Source: DATKZH01 sp964475955 (lineage in GTDB: Bacteria; Planctomycetota; Planctomycetia; Pirellulales; Thermoguttaceae). From it: 8,454 bases of DNA. The stretch spans positions 1 to 8,454 of the forward strand of contig CAYYZY010000276.1 of the NCBI GenBank assembly GCA_964475955.1, written 5' to 3'. The notes under the pieces are model-generated. The model was not told the origin of the DNA. It was given only the letters and a program-made list of their open reading frames with translations, and ran no database searches. Every line of letters begins with the position of its first letter. Position 1 is the stretch's first letter. Of the stretch, positions 1-6,216 are shown in pieces. A program made the translations under genes and the position numbers.

Positions 1-740
1 CTCAATACGGGTTCGCATATCAGTCCGCATGACATCATATCATACGAGCACCCGATCCACGAAGGGTCGTCGATCGCGCACGCGTCGTTGAGGTTCAGGA
101 TCAGGTCGTTGTTCTCCAGCAGCTCGCCCGGCGACCGGCCCAGCATGACGACGCGCCACGGCGTCACCAGCGGCAGCGCCGCTTCCACCTCGCTGCTGAG
201 CTGGCTCGCCAGGGTGAACGGCGCATCGGGCACCGGGGCGAGCTTCATCCGCGCGTAGTCGACCAGCCGGGCCTCGGCCACGGCCGCGTAGAGGTCGTCG
301 GCCACGCGGACCGTCAGCGGGCGCTCGCAGCCCGGCTTGATTTGGCTCAGCGGCACCTCGGCGTAGGCGCGGAACGTGAGCCGCAGCCGGCGCGGGGGCG
401 TGCGGGCGTCTTCCAGGTCGACCGTCAGTTGATCGTAGCGGTCGCGGACTTCGCTCCGCTCGCCGTAGACGGGCTTCCAGGTGGCGTCGCGGCGGGTGCG
501 GTTCACCGCGGCGATTCGGAAGCCCGACTCGAGCGGCGGCCCGTCGGCCAACGTCAGCCCCAGGCGCGAGGGGCCGAGGACCGGCGCGCCCCCGTAGCGG
601 ACCGTGTAGCCCGGCGCGCCGCGGTCGTCGAGCCGGAACTGGGCGACCACGTTGCCGTCGGGCGACTGGAGTTCGCAGGCGTCGGGCGCCGCGGCCAGCG
701 CGGCCAGAAGCGGAAGGAGCGGGCAAGTGAGGGCGTGCAT
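1..740 (-). CDS. Glycoside hydrolase family 97 protein, N-terminal part (runs off the left edge)
   Basis: This frame is open from an ATG at 740 to the window edge (246 codons). A GGGAG ribosome site at 748-752 lies 7 nt before the ATG. The first ~20 residues are a hydrophobic leader (LLPLLAALAAAPDA), suggesting export. From about residue 25 the protein matches the N-terminal beta-sandwich domain of GH97 alpha-glucosidases/alpha-galactosidases. Visible family segments are SPDGNVVAQF, WKPVYGERSEVRDRY, PLSQIKPGCERPLTV, ARLVDYARMKL, TPWRVVMLGRSPGELLENN and LILNLNDACAIDDPSWI. The catalytic barrel would lie beyond the window. Two oddities: FRAY (about residue 124) is followed at once by AEVPLSQIK, whereas relatives I recall have some 45-50 residues between them. 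After SWI the sequence becomes GCSYDMMSCG rather than the expected KPGK-type continuation. The gene may therefore be damaged, or the edge may be misassembled. It is divergent from the rraA-like gene. Family assignment is firm; integrity is doubtful. Confidence 0.85.
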   Translation of the reverse strand, partial: MHALTCPLLPLLAALAAAPDACELQSPDGNVVAQFRLDDRGAPGYTVRYGGAPVLGPSRLGLTLADGPPLESGFRIAAVNRTRRDATWKPVYGERSEVRDRYDQLTVDLEDARTPPRRLRLTFRAYAEVPLSQIKPGCERPLTVRVADDLYAAVAEARLVDYARMKLAPVPDAPFTLASQLSSEVEAALPLVTPWRVVMLGRSPGELLENNDLILNLNDACAIDDPSWIGCSYDMMSCGLICEPVL

Positions 741-1085
741 CTTAAGACTCCCAAAGGGCAAGGCGGCCGGCGGCCGTCCGGAGGCGGGTTTCGCCGGGGC
801 TTGGTTGCCGTTGCGCTTGCTATTAGGGTTACCATAAGGTACCGTCGGAGTGCAACGGTCGGCGGGGAGACTTCCGGCCGCCCGGCGCCGTTGGCCGTCC
901 GGCCAGCGCAGGAAATCACTTCAGCGACTGTGGCGGGGTGGCCGGGGTCGAGCGCAGCGAGCCCCCGGAATGGTTGGGACTGTGGGCTCGCTGCCCTCGA
1001 CTACAGCCATCCTGAATTGCACAGGTGATTCCCGCCCAAATCCTCAGCCGGCAACCTCGTCCTCCCAACCGACCGGAGAAACGCC
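741..1085. other. Divergent intergenic region, 345 bp
   Basis: This gap separates the GH97 gene (minus) from the rraA-like gene (plus), so it should hold both promoters. I see no convincing -35/-10 pair for either. The only AT-richer island is 821-843, where GGTTACC and GGTACC flank ATAA (827-843), an imperfect dyad that could be an operator. A GTGCAA at 850-855 reads TTGCAC on the minus strand but has no good -10 at the right distance. Positions 936-1012 hold the REP-like inverted pair described separately. Reading frames through here have no family resemblance, so I treat it as non-coding. Confidence 0.6.
936..1012. repeat. Inverted pair of REP-like palindromic units
   Basis: Arm one, 936-966, and arm two, 982-1012, are reverse complements of each other over 31 nt with 6 mismatches. 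The core arms at 947-964 and 984-1001 match at 17 of 18 positions, separated by 19 nt. The core of arm one reads GTCGAGCGCAGCGAGCCC. Each unit is itself GC-rich and partly self-complementary, for example CCGGGG at 942-947 against CCCCGG nearby at 963-968. No T-run follows, so an intrinsic terminator is unlikely. The layout resembles bacterial repetitive extragenic palindromes arranged head to head. Whether it is repeated across the genome cannot be seen here. Confidence 0.7.
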
Positions 1086-1928
1086 ATGAGAACCGCCTCA
1101 GTTTTTGCCGTGTTGGCCGCGCTAGGGCTTTGCACCTCACTACGTGCCCAGGAGGCCGACGAGGAGACGGCCGAGCTTCGCGCGGGCAAGAACTTCATCC
1201 CCACGCCGGTCTTCACGCTGGAGGAGGATCGCGAGGTGCTGGCGCTTTTCGAGGGGCTGCGCGTGGCCGACGTTTCGGACGGCATGGACCGGGCCGCCCT
1301 GGCGAACGTGGGCCTCGTTTCGCCGGAGATCCGCCCCCTGTGGCGCGACACGAAGCACTTCACGCACCGCATCGTCGGCGTGGCCGTCACCGCCCGATAC
1401 GTGCCCACCAATCGCCCGGCGGCCGGCCACTTGCCCGAGGAGGCGTTCGACGAGTGGGTGGGCCACTGGTACCGGGAACACTCCAGCGAGCCGTTCGTGC
1501 CGCTTCTGCGCGAGGGGTCGGTGCTGGTGATCGACGACGCGGCCTCGGCCGACGTGGGCTCGATCGGCTCGAACAACATCCTCGGGTGGAAGTCGCGTGG
1601 GTGCGTCGGCGTGGTGACCGGCGCCACGGCCCGCGACACCGACGAGATCGCCGCCCAGCGCGTGCCGCTCTATTTCAAGCAGCCGGGGCGGGGCATCCGG
1701 CCCGGGCGCAACGAGATCGAGTCGGTCAACCGGCCGGTGGTGGTCGGCGGGGGGCTGGTGACGCCGGGCGACGTGATCGTGGCCGACGGCGACGGCGTGA
1801 TCGTCGTCCCCCGCCGCGCCGCCAAAGAGGTGGCCGCGTACGCCCGAAAGACCCTCCAGGGCGACAAGGCCGGCCGCCGCAAGCACTACGAGCGCCTGGG
1901 AATGCCGCTGGACGATTCGGTGAAGTGA
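1086..1928 (+). CDS. Exported RraA-family (HMG/CHA aldolase-like) protein
   Basis: This is a 280-residue protein. The start ATG at 1086 is preceded by GGAG 7 nt upstream. Residues 1-21 form a Sec-type signal peptide (hydrophobic FAVLAALGLC, then LRA before Q22), so the protein should work outside the cytoplasm. The mature part has the RraA fold signature. SNNILGWKSRGCVGVVTG precedes ARDTDEI, with the Arg-Asp pair (R183, D184) that in RraA-type aldolases helps bind substrate and the divalent metal. The classic C-terminal VTPGDVIVADGDGVIVVPRR segment is present. Family members include 4-hydroxy-4-methyl-2-oxoglutarate/4-carboxy-4-hydroxy-2-oxoadipate aldolases, oxaloacetate decarboxylases and the RNase E inhibitor RraA. 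In this subgroup the usual DGxxRD motif reads TGATARD, so the substrate is uncertain. The RNase-inhibitor role is unlikely for an exported protein. The next gene starts 256 bp downstream with its own -10 box, so this is probably a separate transcript. Confidence 0.85.
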   Translation: MRTASVFAVLAALGLCTSLRAQEADEETAELRAGKNFIPTPVFTLEEDREVLALFEGLRVADVSDGMDRAALANVGLVSPEIRPLWRDTKHFTHRIVGVAVTARYVPTNRPAAGHLPEEAFDEWVGHWYREHSSEPFVPLLREGSVLVIDDAASADVGSIGSNNILGWKSRGCVGVVTGATARDTDEIAAQRVPLYFKQPGRGIRPGRNEIESVNRPVVVGGGLVTPGDVIVADGDGVIVVPRRAAKEVAAYARKTLQGDKAGRRKHYERLGMPLDDSVK

Positions 1929-1972
1929 ACGCCCGGGGCGACCACCGTAGGCCGGTTGGCGCGAAGCGGCAG

Positions 1973-1995
1973 GTAGGGTCGAGGTACGAGACCCA
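1973..1995. repeat. Short inverted repeat downstream of the rraA-like gene
   Basis: GTAGGGTC (1973-1980) and GACCCAC (1989-1995) can pair around an 8-nt loop, with one unpaired base in the left arm. The repeat lies about 45 nt after the stop codon. It has no following T-run, so it would be a poor intrinsic terminator. It could protect the 3' end of the transcript or be a second, different REP-like element. Confidence 0.35.
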
Positions 1996-2065
1996 CGCGT
2001 CCTCCTCGAGCTTGGAAACCAGGTTAAGCCCCTAAATCCCCCCGGCCGGCTCGGCGGTCTTCCGC

Positions 2066-2087
2066 GTCGGAAACGTCCGTTTGCGAC
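2066..2087. promoter_or_regulatory. Near-perfect 22-bp dyad, candidate operator or activator site
   Basis: GTCGGAAACG (2066-2075) and CGTTTGCGAC (2078-2087) are inverted with a 2-bp centre, matching at 9 of 10 positions. The dyad ends 26 bp before the perfect TATAAT at 2114. With the transcription start expected near 2126, the dyad centre lies at about -49.5. That places it just upstream of the missing -35 element, a usual place for a dimeric activator. The 2-bp centre and compact arms suggest a dimeric helix-turn-helix regulator. The regulator's identity cannot be read from this window. Confidence 0.55.
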
Positions 2088-2113
2088 CGCGAGCGAACCG
2101 GCGGGCGATCGGC

Positions 2114-2119
2114 TATAAT
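2114..2119 (+). promoter_or_regulatory. -10 box (TATAAT) of the propeller-protein promoter
   Basis: A perfect TATAAT lies in otherwise GC-rich DNA, 65 bp before the chosen ATG at 2185. It predicts a transcript start near 2126 and a leader of about 59 nt. At the ideal 17-bp spacing the -35 position (2091-2096) reads GAGCGA, which does not match TTGACA. The best TTG element, TTGCGA at 2081-2086, is 27 bp away. The promoter may depend on an activator bound to the dyad next to it. Confidence 0.6.
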
Positions 2120-2172
2120 GGCGGGGTGCCTGCGGTGACGTTCGCCGTGTGGACAGCCTGATTGCAGCCCGT

Positions 2173-2177
2173 AAGGA
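2173..2177 (+). promoter_or_regulatory. Ribosome binding site AAGGA that fixes the start at 2185
   Basis: AAGGA lies 7 nt before ATG 2185. The in-frame GTG at 2149 has no purine-rich site at a suitable distance, and the reading from it would add 12 residues before the basic signal-peptide n-region. The ATG is therefore preferred. Confidence 0.75.
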
Positions 2178-2184
2178 CGTGTCG

Positions 2185-5100
2185 ATGAACAGCACCGAAG
2201 GTCTCGCGCAAATCACTCGTATCCGGCGTTTCCGCTTTCCCGTTCCCGCGAAGCGGCGTGACCGGGGCGTGCGCGCCGGCGTGCTGGTGGCCGTGGCGGC
2301 GTTGGGCGTTTGGCTGGCGCTTTGCCCGGCGTGGGCGGGGGCGGGCGAGGCGGAATCGGCGACGGCGGCGGCTCGCGCTCGGCGGTTTCTCGAGGAGAGC
2401 GGCTTCCACGGCGGGCTGATCGTACACGCCGGCTGCCGCGACGCGGGCGTGGCCGTCGCCCTGGCCGACGCGCCCAACGTCCTGGTGCAGGGTCTCGTGC
2501 GAGACCGCGACCGGCTCAATGAGGTCCGCGCCCGGATGCGCGAGGCGGGCCTCTACGGCCGGGTTTCCGCCATCCCGTGGGAAGGGCCGCATTTTCCCTA
2601 CGCCGACGGCATGGTCAACCTGCTCCTGGTCACGGCGGATTCCGGCGAACTCGAACCGGAGGAGATCGACCGCGTGCTGGCTCCGCTGGGCACGGCTTGG
2701 ATCGAGCGCGGGGGAAAGTGGACGTCGCACCGGAAGCCGTGGCCGGACGACGTGGACGAGTGGACGCACGCGCGCTACGACGCCACCGGCAACGCCGTCA
2801 GCAAGGACCGGCGGGTCGGACCGCCCCGGTTCCTCCAGTGGGCGGCGCTGCCGCGCTGGAACCGCGGGGTGAAGACCAGCGGCCTGGTCTCGACGCAGGG
2901 CCGCCTCTACTACATCCTCGACGATTCCCACTTCGCCGCCCGACAGCGAACCTGGTCGCTCGTCGCGCGCGACGCCGCGAACGGCATCCAACTCTGGCGG
3001 CACGAACTGCCCAGTTGGCGCGGGTCGCGGGGCGGCAAGAAGACGGGCCCCGCGCAGGTCAACCGCCGCCTGGTCGCCAGCGACAAGTACGTCTACGCCA
3101 CGCTGGGGGAGTTCGCCCCAGTGAGCGAGTTGGACGCGGCGACCGGCGAGGTGATCCGCACGTTCGACGTCACGGAGCGCACCGAGGAACTCCTCCTCTC
3201 GGGCGGGGCCCTGGTGACGCTGGTCAACCCCAACGCGGTGGCCGACGTGCGTCGCGGCTACGGCAAGCCCATGCGTCTGGTGGCCGTCGACCTCGACTCG
3301 GCGGCGCCGCGCTGGGTGCACGAGGCGCCCATGATCCTGCCGATGACCCTGGCGGCCGACGGAAAGCAGGTCGTCTACCACGACGGCCGAGCCATCCAGA
3401 GCCTCGACCTGAAGACGGGCCGGCCGCGCTGGACGTCGCCCCCCACCGGGCAGAAGATCGTGCACCGCGACCGGGCCAACCCCGACAGCCCCGGCGCCGA
3501 GAAGTCGACCATCGTCCTGGCGCCCCAGTTCGCCCCCACGCTGATCCTCTACGACGACGTGGTCGCATTCGCGGGCGGGCGCCAGCTCAACGTCGTCTCG
3601 GCCGACGACGGAAAGGAGCTTTGGCGGTCGGATTACGCGGCGTCGAACTACTCGGTGCCCGTCGACCTGTTCGGATTCGAGGGATGCCTGTGGGGCCCCG
3701 ACGCGGAGATGAACCTCTGGCGCCCTCTGGACGACAACCTCGACTACAACGCCTACGATCCACGCACCGGGGAGCTCGAGAAGAGCGTGTCGGGGCATTA
3801 CGGGTTCCGCTTCCAGCATCACCGGTGCCACCCGATGAAGGTCGTCGGCGACACGGTGCTCGCCGCCCGGGCCGGCATCGAGTTCCTCGACACCGACACC
3901 GGCGAGCTCGTGCACCACCACTGGACGCGCGGGAGCTGCTACTACGGCGTCCTGCCCGCCAACGGCCGGGTGTACACTCCCCCGCACGATTGCGCCTGCT
4001 ACATCCGCGCCAAGCTCTCCGGGTTCCTCGCCATGAACTCCGATCCGCCCTCGCGATCGGCCGGCATCCCCGATGATCGCCGACTCCAGCGCGGCCCGGC
4101 CTACCCGAACGGCGCCTCCGCGCCCTCGACCTCGGACGCTCGACCCTCAACCGCCGCCGACTGGCCTACCTACCGGCACGACATGGCCCGTAGCGGCCGG
4201 GCAAGCACGCGCCTCGGCGAAGAGTTGCTCCTCGGCTGGGAGAGACCGCTGGGCGGTAAACTGACCGCCCCGGTGGTTGCCGGGAACCGGGTCTACGTCG
4301 CTTCGACCGAGGCCCATACGCTCCATGCGCTCGACGCCGCGACCGGCGAACCCCTCTGGGAGTCTCCCTTCAACGCCCGGATCGATTCCCCGCCCACGGT
4401 CCACGAGGGACTGGTCTTCTGCGGCTGCCGGGACGGTTCGGTTCACGCCCTGCGGGCCGCCGACGGGGCGCTCGTCTGGCGATTCCGCGCCTGCCCGGCC
4501 GAGCGGCTGATCGTCTCGCGCGGGCAACTGGAATCCGTGTGGCCCGTGAGCGGCAGCGTGCTCGTGTTTGACGACACGGCCTACTTCGTTGCCGGCAGGT
4601 CGTCGTACCTCGACGGCGGCATTCGCCTCTACGGGCTGGAGCCGCGTACGGGGCGCACGGTGGTCGAGAGCGTCCTCTCCTCGCGCCACCCCGACGGTTC
4701 CGAGACCTTGGACGAGCAAGGAGTCGACGGCTACCTGGCCGATATCCTGTCGAGCGACGGCACCCGGCTCTTCATGCGCCACCAGGCCCTCGACCCGGCC
4801 GGCCAGCCGAAGCCCGACCGGGTGCCCCATTTGCACGGGCCCGACGGCTTTCTCAGCTCGGAGACGACCAACCGCCTCGGGTGGACGTACGCGCCGATGT
4901 ACACCTCGCCGCACCAGGGCGCGTTCTACGACCTGCGATTAAGCCGCACGCTCTTCCCCACCGGCCGCATCCTCGTGGAAGGCGACGACACGATCTACGG
5001 CTACGGCCAGAACCGCTACGATCAGCCGGTGCCCGAGCCGGGCGGGCAGTGGGCACTGTTCGCCGCCCCCAAGGAGAACGACGTTCCGCTCGACCTCTCG

Positions 5101-6156
5101 GCGAAGGAGTACCGAAAGCGGGCGCTGGCCGGCAAGCACACGGTCGAATTCCGCTGGTGGGAGAAGCTGCCGATCCGCGTTAGGGCGATGCTGCTCGCCG
5201 ACGAAATCCTGTTCGCGGCCGGCCCGCTGGGGAGCCCCTTGACCTCGCAGGCCGCCCTGGAAGGCGAGGCCGCGGCCTCGCTCGTGGCGGTTTCCCCGGA
5301 AGACGGCTCGGTGCTCGCCGAAATGACGCTACCGGCCACGCCCGTGTGGGACGGCATGGCCGCCGCGGCCGGCAATCTCTACGTGGCCCTGGCCAACGGC
5401 GACGTCGCCTGCCTTTGGCCGGCCGACTCGGGCCGGCCGGGCACGCCGCTCTCGCCCGCCGCGTGGCGCGAGGCCCTGCCGCCGGTCGAGACCGCGCCGG
5501 AGCCGGGGCTGGTCGGGCGGTGGCGGTTCGATGAAGGCGTCGGCCTCTTGGCGCGCGACTGCTCGGGGCGCGGGCACGACGCCGTGGTCGCGAGCCAGTG
5601 GCACAAGGGCGAGTTCGGCGCGTGCCTGGTGGCCGACGGCGTCCCCCAGGCCGCGGTCATCCCCGACGCGCCGCACCTCCACTTCGGCAACGACGACTTC
5701 ACGCTCGCCTTCTGGGTGAAGGTCGACGCCTACGGCGCCCGCCTGCTGGGCAAAGAGGCCTTTCCCGAGAACTGGTGGGTGATCAACCTCCTCGACAGCG
5801 GCCGCGCGGAACTCGTGCTCGGCGAGGGGCGCGGGCCCGGCAAGCAAGTGCGCGCCGTCACCGACACGCCGCTGGCGAGCGACGCCTGGACCCACCTGGT
5901 CGGCGTGGTCGACCGCCAGGCCGGCGAGGTCCGCTGGTACGTCAACGGCGCGCCGGACGGCCGCCAGCCCATCCCCGAAACGATGACCGAAGGCCTCCAC
6001 GCCGCCGGCCGCGACCTGGCCATCCCCTCCAGCCACAAGCCGTTCCGCGGCCTGATCGGCGATCTGCGCATCTATCGTCGGGCGCTGGCCGCCGAGCGCG
6101 TCGCGGAGCTGTTCCGTGAGGAGGCAACGCGGCGTGCGGAGACCGACTCCCGCTGA
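2185..6156 (+). CDS. Secreted multidomain protein: methyltransferase-like domain, two PQQ-type beta-propeller regions, LamG-like domain
   Basis: This is a 1323-residue protein. Residues 1-51 are a long basic n-region, a hydrophobic core (31-46) and an AWA cleavage site. Residues ~60-175 resemble a Rossmann methyltransferase (GGLIVHAG, then PYADGMVNLLLV), but the SAM loop reads GCRDAG (83-88), so activity is doubtful. DEWTHARYDATGN (W193) opens the first propeller region, with repeats such as DAANGIQLWR (W271). A Cys/His-rich stretch follows: HHRCHP (C548), RGSCYYG (C585) and PPHDCACY (C603, C605). After a Ser/Pro/Arg-rich linker (~619-658), DWPTYRHD (W660) opens a second region with DAATGEPLW (W725) and related repeats. 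Residues ~1106-1312 form a concanavalin/LamG-like domain (GRWRFDEG, FTLAFWVKVD, WTHLVGVVDR, GDLRIYRRAL), often a carbohydrate- or surface-binding module. The family is familiar from planctomycetes, but no function is established that I know of. Quinone binding and dehydrogenase activity are not shown. It is probably cotranscribed with the next gene. Confidence 0.87.
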   Translation: MNSTEGLAQITRIRRFRFPVPAKRRDRGVRAGVLVAVAALGVWLALCPAWAGAGEAESATAAARARRFLEESGFHGGLIVHAGCRDAGVAVALADAPNVLVQGLVRDRDRLNEVRARMREAGLYGRVSAIPWEGPHFPYADGMVNLLLVTADSGELEPEEIDRVLAPLGTAWIERGGKWTSHRKPWPDDVDEWTHARYDATGNAVSKDRRVGPPRFLQWAALPRWNRGVKTSGLVSTQGRLYYILDDSHFAARQRTWSLVARDAANGIQLWRHELPSWRGSRGGKKTGPAQVNRRLVASDKYVYATLGEFAPVSELDAATGEVIRTFDVTERTEELLLSGGALVTLVNPNAVADVRRGYGKPMRLVAVDLDSAAPRWVHEAPMILPMTLAADGKQVVYHDGRAIQSLDLKTGRPRWTSPPTGQKIVHRDRANPDSPGAEKSTIVLAPQFAPTLILYDDVVAFAGGRQLNVVSADDGKELWRSDYAASNYSVPVDLFGFEGCLWGPDAEMNLWRPLDDNLDYNAYDPRTGELEKSVSGHYGFRFQHHRCHPMKVVGDTVLAARAGIEFLDTDTGELVHHHWTRGSCYYGVLPANGRVYTPPHDCACYIRAKLSGFLAMNSDPPSRSAGIPDDRRLQRGPAYPNGASAPSTSDARPSTAADWPTYRHDMARSGRASTRLGEELLLGWERPLGGKLTAPVVAGNRVYVASTEAHTLHALDAATGEPLWESPFNARIDSPPTVHEGLVFCGCRDGSVHALRAADGALVWRFRACPAERLIVSRGQLESVWPVSGSVLVFDDTAYFVAGRSSYLDGGIRLYGLEPRTGRTVVESVLSSRHPDGSETLDEQGVDGYLADILSSDGTRLFMRHQALDPAGQPKPDRVPHLHGPDGFLSSETTNRLGWTYAPMYTSPHQGAFYDLRLSRTLFPTGRILVEGDDTIYGYGQNRYDQPVPEPGGQWALFAAPKENDVPLDLSAKEYRKRALAGKHTVEFRWWEKLPIRVRAMLLADEILFAAGPLGSPLTSQAALEGEAAASLVAVSPEDGSVLAEMTLPATPVWDGMAAAAGNLYVALANGDVACLWPADSGRPGTPLSPAAWREALPPVETAPEPGLVGRWRFDEGVGLLARDCSGRGHDAVVASQWHKGEFGACLVADGVPQAAVIPDAPHLHFGNDDFTLAFWVKVDAYGARLLGKEAFPENWWVINLLDSGRAELVLGEGRGPGKQVRAVTDTPLASDAWTHLVGVVDRQAGEVRWYVNGAPDGRQPIPETMTEGLHAAGRDLAIPSSHKPFRGLIGDLRIYRRALAAERVAELFREEATRRAETDSR

Positions 6157-6178
6157 CTGACGATCCAACAACCGGTAA

Positions 6179-6202
6179 CTTGCACTTGCATACCCACTTG
6201 CA
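6179..6202 (+). repeat. CTTGCA hexamer repeats ahead of the ceramidase-like gene
   Basis: CTTGCA occurs at 6179-6184, 6185-6190 and 6197-6202, with the slot between (6191-6196, TACCCA) being a degenerate copy. This gives four units of 6 bp. The array ends just before the AAAGG ribosome site at 6204-6208. It could bind a protein or RNA controlling translation of the second gene, or be a chance short tandem duplication. Confidence 0.45.
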
Positions 6203-6216
6203 GAAAGGCCGCAACC

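Noticed and set aside
342..1028. Plus-strand frame across the GH97 gene and the intergenic region
   Set aside because: It lies antisense to a recognisable GH97 domain and has no motif of its own. The REP-like pair sits in its 3' part.
2149..2184. Upstream GTG start for the propeller gene
   Set aside because: It has no ribosome site at a proper distance, and the AAGGA 7 nt before ATG 2185 is much better.
2113..3987. Long minus-strand open frame opposite the propeller gene
   Set aside because: Its translation is rich in Arg, Gly, Val and Asp with no family resemblance. It mirrors the codon pattern of the real plus-strand gene, as expected in GC-rich DNA.
2577..4076. 499-residue plus-strand frame overlapping the propeller gene
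   Set aside because: It is an out-of-frame reading of the real gene, dominated by Arg, Gly and Pro.
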